NCBI GenBank assembly: GCA_949291975.1
Contig: CASEYA010000032.1
Span: 1 to 11,155, forward strand
DNA from: an uncultured Christensenella sp.
GTDB lineage: Bacteria > Bacillota > Clostridia > Christensenellales > UBA1242
Direction of reading: 5' to 3'
DNA length: 11,155 bases
Shown piece by piece: positions 7,662-11,155 of this stretch. Position numbers and translations under genes: made by a program. The notes under the pieces are model-generated. The model did not search any database. It was given only the letters and a program-made list of their open reading frames with translations, and was not told where the DNA came from. Positions within the stretch are counted from its first letter, which is position 1. Every line of letters begins with the position of its first letter.

Positions 7662-9266
7662 ATATGTGAATGTTTGAGTTAAATTTCCTGAACAAACAAC
7701 TGGAATAATTCCATAGATAACAGAATATTCTTCTTCAACAGAAATTGATAGCAAACGATAGTTTTCATCAATGCTGAATGTGATGGTGCAGAAGTTAAAG
7801 TCGGTTACTGTAACTCCACTCATTTGAGCAATTTGTTTAACATAATATGTATATGCCATTAAATTGTTTGTGTCTCCCGATTGTGAATTGCTTCTTGTTT
7901 TAAGTGTTAGTGTAGCAGTGTAAACAGAGCCACTTTTTTCAAAAGAACTATTTTTAGCAACCGTTGCATCACATACCACATAAGGCATAAACCAACTTGG
8001 TGTAACACCCCAAAGTTCGTGATAATCGTTCAAAGATTGATTCTTTTCTTCATTCCAAGTGATGCCAAAGTCTTCACTTGCAAGGTCACTTGGAGTTCCT
8101 TTGCTGAAAAGCAAATTATCTGCGCCTTCTTGATAAACTGTCTTAACACCAACTGGAACCATTCCTGTGCTAGCGGTAACCCTTGTTCTTGTTCCGTCTT
8201 TATTTTGAAGTGAACCTGCAACATTTTGCACCACCGCCATTCCAGACACCATGGTGTTAACAACACCTGTTTCTGTCATGGCAAAGTTTGTTTCTTTCAT
8301 CAAATATTCAGCCAGCATAAATGACTGAACTACACCCAGCTCGTCTGGCGAAAGATTTCTGTCAAATTCCTCGATGCCACTCATTGCTTCGGCAACCTGT
8401 GCATCAGTATAGTTAAAGTTTGCACGATTTGCAAAGTTTGAATTGTAATAGTCGCCAACAAAACTTCCACAAACTCCGCCCAGAAAAATCATTAAAATCA
8501 TGGTAAAGATATAGACATTGCGGTGAAAAACTTTAACTTTGCCTTTTTTTGTTACAAATTGTTTTTTGCGAGTCTTTTTTTCTCTTTTGGTTTCATCATT
8601 GTTAAAAGCAAGCACAATTTGCATGTTGTCGCCATATTCATCTGGAACTTTTACACTGTAATCACGATATACATCAACAATTTTAAGCCTGTTTTTCTTT
8701 GCTATGTTTGCAATTTTTTCAATTTCAAAAATTTTAAGTTTAGATTTAAATTTATAGTTTTTGTTGTTAACTTTGTAAACATTAACAACTTTAACCTTTT
8801 CTTTTTTTGTTTTCACCTTGCTTGTTTGAAGCAGTTTGTTGTTATCACTTTGCTTAACCTTTCTGGCAAGTTCCAAAATGATAATTCCATCTTCCTTTAA
8901 GCATTTTGCCATTTTGCCTAGGGCATTATCAATTCCAATATAGTTTTTAAACTTGTTGCAAGCAGAAAACAAAGAAATCACCACATCATATTTATCTTTT
9001 GGCTTGCGCAACCTGAAAAGACTTTTGTTAAATACTTTGCACTCGGTGTTCTCTTCTAAAAATTTTTTTGATTTTCTTGAGGATACAAGAGCAGAAATTT
9101 CAAAGCCTTCTTTTTCAAGAAGTCCAAGAAATTTTCCATTTTCAGAATTTGTATCTAAAATGCTTTTTCGCTGACCAACTTGGCTTTTAATGAAGTTGAT
9201 GTTAGCATCATAGTTAACATCTTTATATATTTCATTGGCAACGCAAATGTTTTTCTTTGCTGTCAA
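7659..9266 (-). CDS. Degenerate methyltransferase-like domain fused to a membrane helix and a beta-rich exodomain
   Basis: This 535-residue protein starts at TTG, supported by GAGGT 5 nt upstream and a good promoter. Residues 1-222 follow the class I SAM methyltransferase order: an IYKDVNYD-like start, ILDTNSENGKFLGLLEKEG at motif I (36-54), YDVVISLFSACN (93-104), MAKCLKEDGIIILELA (119-134) and a late helix/strand pair (179-204). The glycine-rich SAM loop is degraded: NSENG stands where GCGTG is usual. The acidic residue ending strand 2 is replaced by ALVSS. Catalysis is therefore doubtful. A strongly basic linker (226-248) and a hydrophobic helix (about 250-271) follow, so the N-terminus should be cytoplasmic and 272-535 outside. 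The exodomain is beta-rich, with a run FSIDENYRLLSISVEEEY (497-514) and three cysteines (432, 493, 525); no family was recognised. It is first in the operon with the giant surface protein, suggesting a membrane partner or inside-outside connector. Confidence 0.88.
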   Translation of the reverse strand: MTAKKNICVANEIYKDVNYDANINFIKSQVGQRKSILDTNSENGKFLGLLEKEGFEISALVSSRKSKKFLEENTECKVFNKSLFRLRKPKDKYDVVISLFSACNKFKNYIGIDNALGKMAKCLKEDGIIILELARKVKQSDNNKLLQTSKVKTKKEKVKVVNVYKVNNKNYKFKSKLKIFEIEKIANIAKKNRLKIVDVYRDYSVKVPDEYGDNMQIVLAFNNDETKREKKTRKKQFVTKKGKVKVFHRNVYIFTMILMIFLGGVCGSFVGDYYNSNFANRANFNYTDAQVAEAMSGIEEFDRNLSPDELGVVQSFMLAEYLMKETNFAMTETGVVNTMVSGMAVVQNVAGSLQNKDGTRTRVTASTGMVPVGVKTVYQEGADNLLFSKGTPSDLASEDFGITWNEEKNQSLNDYHELWGVTPSWFMPYVVCDATVAKNSSFEKSGSVYTATLTLKTRSNSQSGDTNNLMAYTYYVKQIAQMSGVTVTDFNFCTITFSIDENYRLLSISVEEEYSVIYGIIPVVCSGNLTQTFTY

Positions 9267-9298
9267 TTTATACCTCGATAAATATATGTAATATATTT

Positions 9299-9327
9299 AT
9301 CATACCACACTGCAAGCAAAATATCAA
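9299..9327 (-). promoter_or_regulatory. Sigma-A promoter of the surface operon
   Basis: On the minus strand, -35 TTGATA (9327-9322) and -10 TATGAT (9304-9299) are 17 bp apart, each one base from consensus. The predicted start near 9292 leaves a leader of about 25 nt with the GAGGT ribosome binding site ahead of the TTG at 9266. Confidence 0.82.
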
Positions 9328-9360
9328 GCAAGAATTTAAAAAAGTCCAAAGATTTTTGCT
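9313..9360. promoter_or_regulatory. AGCAA-box cluster between the divergent promoters (possible operator)
   Basis: CAAGCAA occurs twice in direct orientation (9313-9319 and 9325-9331). An inverted partner follows: 9327-9336 matches the reverse complement of 9351-9360 at 8 of 10 bases (AGCAAGAATT against AGCAAAAATC). The inverted pair is centred at about 9343.5, almost midway between the two -35 boxes. This is where a regulator controlling both operons would bind, but the repeats are short and A-rich, so chance is a real alternative. Confidence 0.3.
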
Positions 9361-9361
9361 A

Positions 9362-9390
9362 TTGACTTTTTGCCTTATTTTTGATACAAT
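9362..9390 (+). promoter_or_regulatory. Sigma-A promoter of the GNAT-like operon
   Basis: -35 TTGACT (9362-9367) and -10 TACAAT (9385-9390) are 17 bp apart, each one base from consensus. Transcription would start near 9397, about 40 nt before the first GNAT-like ATG. The promoter is back to back with that of the surface operon. Confidence 0.85.
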
Positions 9391-9435
9391 TATCATGTTA
9401 AAAAAGAACAGCAAATTGATACAGGGAGGAAGAAA

Positions 9436-9885
9436 ATGTTAGTTACAAAAACGGGTCGACCATTTTATCTGTCGGCAAAAGAAAATGCCTATAATGATAA
9501 AACTGCATTATATCAAAAGATAACAGCATACAATCTTTCTCATGAGGAAATTGGATATCTAATTTACCGCATATATAGACAGCATGGCAAAGATAAGTCT
9601 TGGCTGTTTAACGTTAATGTTTGTGAGGAATATTTAAACGAAGGCGTTGGTCATGCTCTTATTTGTGCCTATGAAAAAGTGTGCAGAGAAAAGAATATCA
9701 GTGTGATGGAAGGTTTTTTTGAGCCTAACAGTGAGGGGTGGTATCTTGCTGATAAATTTTACTTTAAACACGGCTTTGAAATTGAAGAAGATGAAGATGG
9801 CATTAAATATGTTGTAAAATATCCAAAAAAGGAAGAAGCGCTTCCTAAGGTTAAAGAGAACAAAGATTTTGCTTTAAGTTTTTAA
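9436..9885 (+). CDS. GNAT-like acetyltransferase, paralogue 1 of 3
   Basis: This 149-residue protein has a GNAT (GCN5-related N-acetyltransferase) pattern: strands at about 28-45 (KITAYNLSHEEIGYLIY) and 55-62, then motif A YLNEGVGHALICAYEKVC (66-83), an EGFFEP strand (92-97) and the motif-B-like FYFKHGF (108-114). Known members move an acetyl group from acetyl-CoA to an amine; no substrate is suggested here. The usual Q/R three residues before the first motif-A glycine is replaced by L67, while GVG and the following helix are kept. It begins with the MLVTKxGxPFYL signature shared with the next two genes and ends in the tail PKVKENKDFALSF. Its start has a strong ribosome binding site (GGGAGGA, 9424-9430) and its own promoter. 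It opens a three-gene operon; no linked substrate gene is visible. Confidence 0.85.
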   Translation: MLVTKTGRPFYLSAKENAYNDKTALYQKITAYNLSHEEIGYLIYRIYRQHGKDKSWLFNVNVCEEYLNEGVGHALICAYEKVCREKNISVMEGFFEPNSEGWYLADKFYFKHGFEIEEDEDGIKYVVKYPKKEEALPKVKENKDFALSF

Positions 9886-9964
9886 TTGATTTTTAGAAGC
9901 GATAAATATTTAAAGGGAAAAACCGAACAAATCACTTAAAAAATTTGATAGCGGAGAGAAAAAG

Positions 9965-10387
9965 ATGTTAGTAACAAAAAATGGTGCGCCTTTTTATTTG
10001 GAACACAAAAACCGTGAATCTGAATATGGCGACTATGGAGAAATTAAAGCATATAGCCTTGTGCACGAAGAAATAGGCTTTTTGGTGTATGAGAATGACG
10101 ATAAATCTGGCTGGATAAAAGATGTTGGCGTAGATAAGGGTTATTATGACCAGGGCGTAGGGCATGCGCTTGTTTCTGCCTATGAAGAATTTTGCAAACA
10201 GAGTGGAAAGGTTTTTGTTGCCGGTCTTTTCTTTCCAATGGATAGAAGTGCTGAAATTGTCTATAATTTTTATCAAAGACACGGTTATTCTTTGGGTAGA
10301 GATGGTCTGCCAATTATTCGAAAAAGAATAAGTAAAAAAGATAAACCTTTTGCGGTAAAAGAAACAGAATTAGAGAATATTTTTTAA
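9965..10387 (+). CDS. GNAT-like acetyltransferase, paralogue 2 of 3
   Basis: This 140-residue paralogue of its neighbours begins MLVTKNGAPFYL. It has the strand pair GEIKAYSLVHEEIGFLVYE (25-43), motif A YYDQGVGHALVSAYEEFC (60-77) and motif-B-like FYQRHGY (102-108). The residue three before the first GVG glycine is Y61 rather than the usual Q/R. It is shorter than the others in the region between the two central strands (ENDDKSGW) and its C-terminal tail is the most divergent, ending VKETELENIF. It lies 79 nt after paralogue 1, the widest gap in the operon, with GGAGAG (9953-9958) as ribosome binding site; no separate promoter or terminator is evident in the gap. GNAT membership is clear from the pattern; substrate is unknown, and differing central loops suggest the three copies have diverged in target. 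Confidence 0.83.
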   Translation: MLVTKNGAPFYLEHKNRESEYGDYGEIKAYSLVHEEIGFLVYENDDKSGWIKDVGVDKGYYDQGVGHALVSAYEEFCKQSGKVFVAGLFFPMDRSAEIVYNFYQRHGYSLGRDGLPIIRKRISKKDKPFAVKETELENIF

Positions 10388-10408
10388 TTTATAAAAGAAG
10401 GAACAAAA

Positions 10409-10855
10409 ATGCTTGTAACAAAAGATGGAATACCATTTTATTTAATTAGTGACCAACGGGGGTTGGATACCCGTGAGCCTTATTATAAAATCACAGCCTA
10501 TACACTTGGCAGAAAAGAAATAGGTTTTCTTACATATCTGTTATATAAAGATAAAAAAGGCGATTTGCAATCTTGGATATATCAAATTATTACTCATGTA
10601 GATTATCTTGATAAAGGTGTAGGTCATGCACTTATATGTGCCTATGAGCAGGAATGCAGAAAGCGTGGCGTAAAAAAATTTGAAGGGAAATTTGCTCCAG
10701 ATGGAAAGGGGGCTGTGCTTGCTAGACCTTTCTATGAAAGACATGGAGTAAAAATAATAAACACAGAAGACGACCAATTTATCATGAAAGACTTAAATAA
10801 TAATGAAAAAGTTCCGCCCGTTCGAGAAATAAAAGATTTTAAGATGACCTTTTAA
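10409..10855 (+). CDS. GNAT-like acetyltransferase, paralogue 3 of 3
   Basis: This 148-residue protein is closer to paralogue 1 than to paralogue 2. Shared blocks are MLVTKxGxPFYL (1-12), KITAY (27-31), KEIGFLTY (36-43), YLDKGVGHALICAYEQECR (66-84), FYERHG (108-113) and the tail PPVREIKDFKMTF. The GVGHALICAYE helix is identical to that of paralogue 1, pointing to a shared acetyl-CoA or equivalent ligand. The usual Q/R of motif A is again missing (L67). The gene starts 21 nt after paralogue 2, with AGAAGGA (10396-10402) six bases before the ATG, so all three are probably co-transcribed from the 9362-9390 promoter and stopped at the hairpin at 10938-10963. Function beyond GNAT fold is not determinable here. 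Confidence 0.85.
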   Translation: MLVTKDGIPFYLISDQRGLDTREPYYKITAYTLGRKEIGFLTYLLYKDKKGDLQSWIYQIITHVDYLDKGVGHALICAYEQECRKRGVKKFEGKFAPDGKGAVLARPFYERHGVKIINTEDDQFIMKDLNNNEKVPPVREIKDFKMTF

Positions 10856-10937
10856 GGTTTTATATAAAACAGAGTAAAATTTTGTTAAAACTGCTTTAAA
10901 ATTATAAAAACATATCAAAAAACGCAAATAAAACAAG

Positions 10938-10963
10938 AAAAAACGCAAAAATTTGCGTTTTTT
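10938..10963. terminator. Bidirectional terminator between the GNAT operon and dapA
   Basis: AAAAAACGCAA (10938-10948) pairs with TTGCGTTTTTT (10953-10963), an 11-bp stem around an AAAT loop with T-rich 3' sides on both strands. It lies 82 bp past the last GNAT-like stop and 18 bp past the dapA stop, so it can end both convergent transcripts. The upstream arm is duplicated at 10917-10928. Confidence 0.8.
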
Positions 10964-10981
10964 TGTTAATTTTTTTGCAAA

Positions 10982-11155
10982 TTATATTTTCATCACTTTT
11001 TTTAACAGGTTTTTGTTCTTTGATGATGTTGATACCAGTGGAAGTCTGCATTTGCCAACTTTTATTCCCAACAGGTTGAGTGCGGTCTTAACGGGAATGG
11101 GGTTAATGTCACAGAATAACGCCCTCATAAGTGGAAGAAGGTTATAATATAATTC
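10982..11155 (-). CDS. dapA: 4-hydroxy-tetrahydrodipicolinate synthase, C-terminal end (partial)
   Basis: Only the last 57 codons and the TAA are in the window; the 5' part lies beyond the right edge. Read on the minus strand, the frame gives LMRALFCDINPIPVKTALN and then LLGIKVGKCRLPL, the conserved C-terminal part of DapA (NPIPVK, the G-x-x-x-G-x-x-RLPL pattern). The remaining tail, rich in Ser, Asn and Lys, matches the weakly conserved last helix. DapA condenses pyruvate with aspartate semialdehyde in the first committed step to diaminopimelate and lysine, in the cytoplasm. The catalytic lysine and tyrosine are outside the window and cannot be checked. The gene is convergent with the GNAT-like operon and ends just before the shared terminator. 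N-acetylneuraminate lyase-type relatives share the fold, but this C-terminal motif favours DapA. Confidence 0.9.
   Translation of the reverse strand, partial: ELYYNLLPLMRALFCDINPIPVKTALNLLGIKVGKCRLPLVSTSSKNKNLLKKVMKI

Noticed and set aside
8523..8900. 125-codon plus-strand frame inside the methyltransferase-like gene
   Set aside because: Its Phe/Val/Asn-rich product is the antisense of the Lys-rich coding stretch, with no independent support.
10953..11147. 64-codon plus-strand frame at the right end
   Set aside because: It is antisense to the recognisable dapA C-terminus and begins within the terminator hairpin.

Overview
The window looks like chromosomal DNA of a low-GC Gram-positive bacterium, most likely an uncultured member of the Clostridia/Bacillota. 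The support is strong A+T richness, clean Shine-Dalgarno sites (GAGG, AAAGGGG, GGGAGGA, GAAGGA), sigma-A type promoters, short hairpin + T-run terminators, and cell-envelope genes (uppP, dapA) typical of that group. All seven genes end in TAA, and the 6.3-kb reading frame has no in-frame TGA, so the standard bacterial code is used. No rRNA, tRNA, CRISPR array, insertion sequence or origin is visible.

Layout. (1) 1-333 is gene-free. It holds a patch with a 19-bp imperfect repeat and small hairpins, and a palindrome touching the ribosome binding site of the next gene. (2) 334-1101 (+) is uppP, undecaprenyl-pyrophosphate phosphatase. (3) A terminator at 1284-1316 separates it from a convergent two-gene minus-strand operon. 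The second gene (7648-1331) encodes a giant 2105-residue membrane-anchored surface protein built of about eight ~190-residue beta-rich repeats plus C-terminal InlB-B/Flg_new-type repeats. The first gene (9266-7659) encodes an unusual fusion: a degenerate class I methyltransferase-like cytoplasmic domain, one transmembrane helix and a beta-rich outside domain. (4) 9267-9435 carries two back-to-back promoters. (5) 9436-10855 (+) holds three tandem paralogous GNAT-like genes in one apparent operon. (6) A bidirectional terminator is followed by the 3' end of dapA (10982-11155, minus), cut by the window edge.

How it fits together. uppP (lipid-carrier recycling) and dapA (diaminopimelate/lysine synthesis) are ordinary housekeeping genes flanking an accessory block. 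The minus-strand pair is tightly coupled: the stop codon of the first gene lies inside the Shine-Dalgarno sequence of the giant gene. The two products are therefore probably made together and may work together at the outer face of the membrane; their function is unknown. The three GNAT-like proteins are divergently transcribed from the surface operon. A functional link between the two operons is only inferred from the shared intergenic region.

The best candidates for something undescribed are the surface operon (pseudo-methyltransferase/membrane fusion plus giant repeat protein) and the GNAT-like triplet with its conserved N- and C-terminal signatures.
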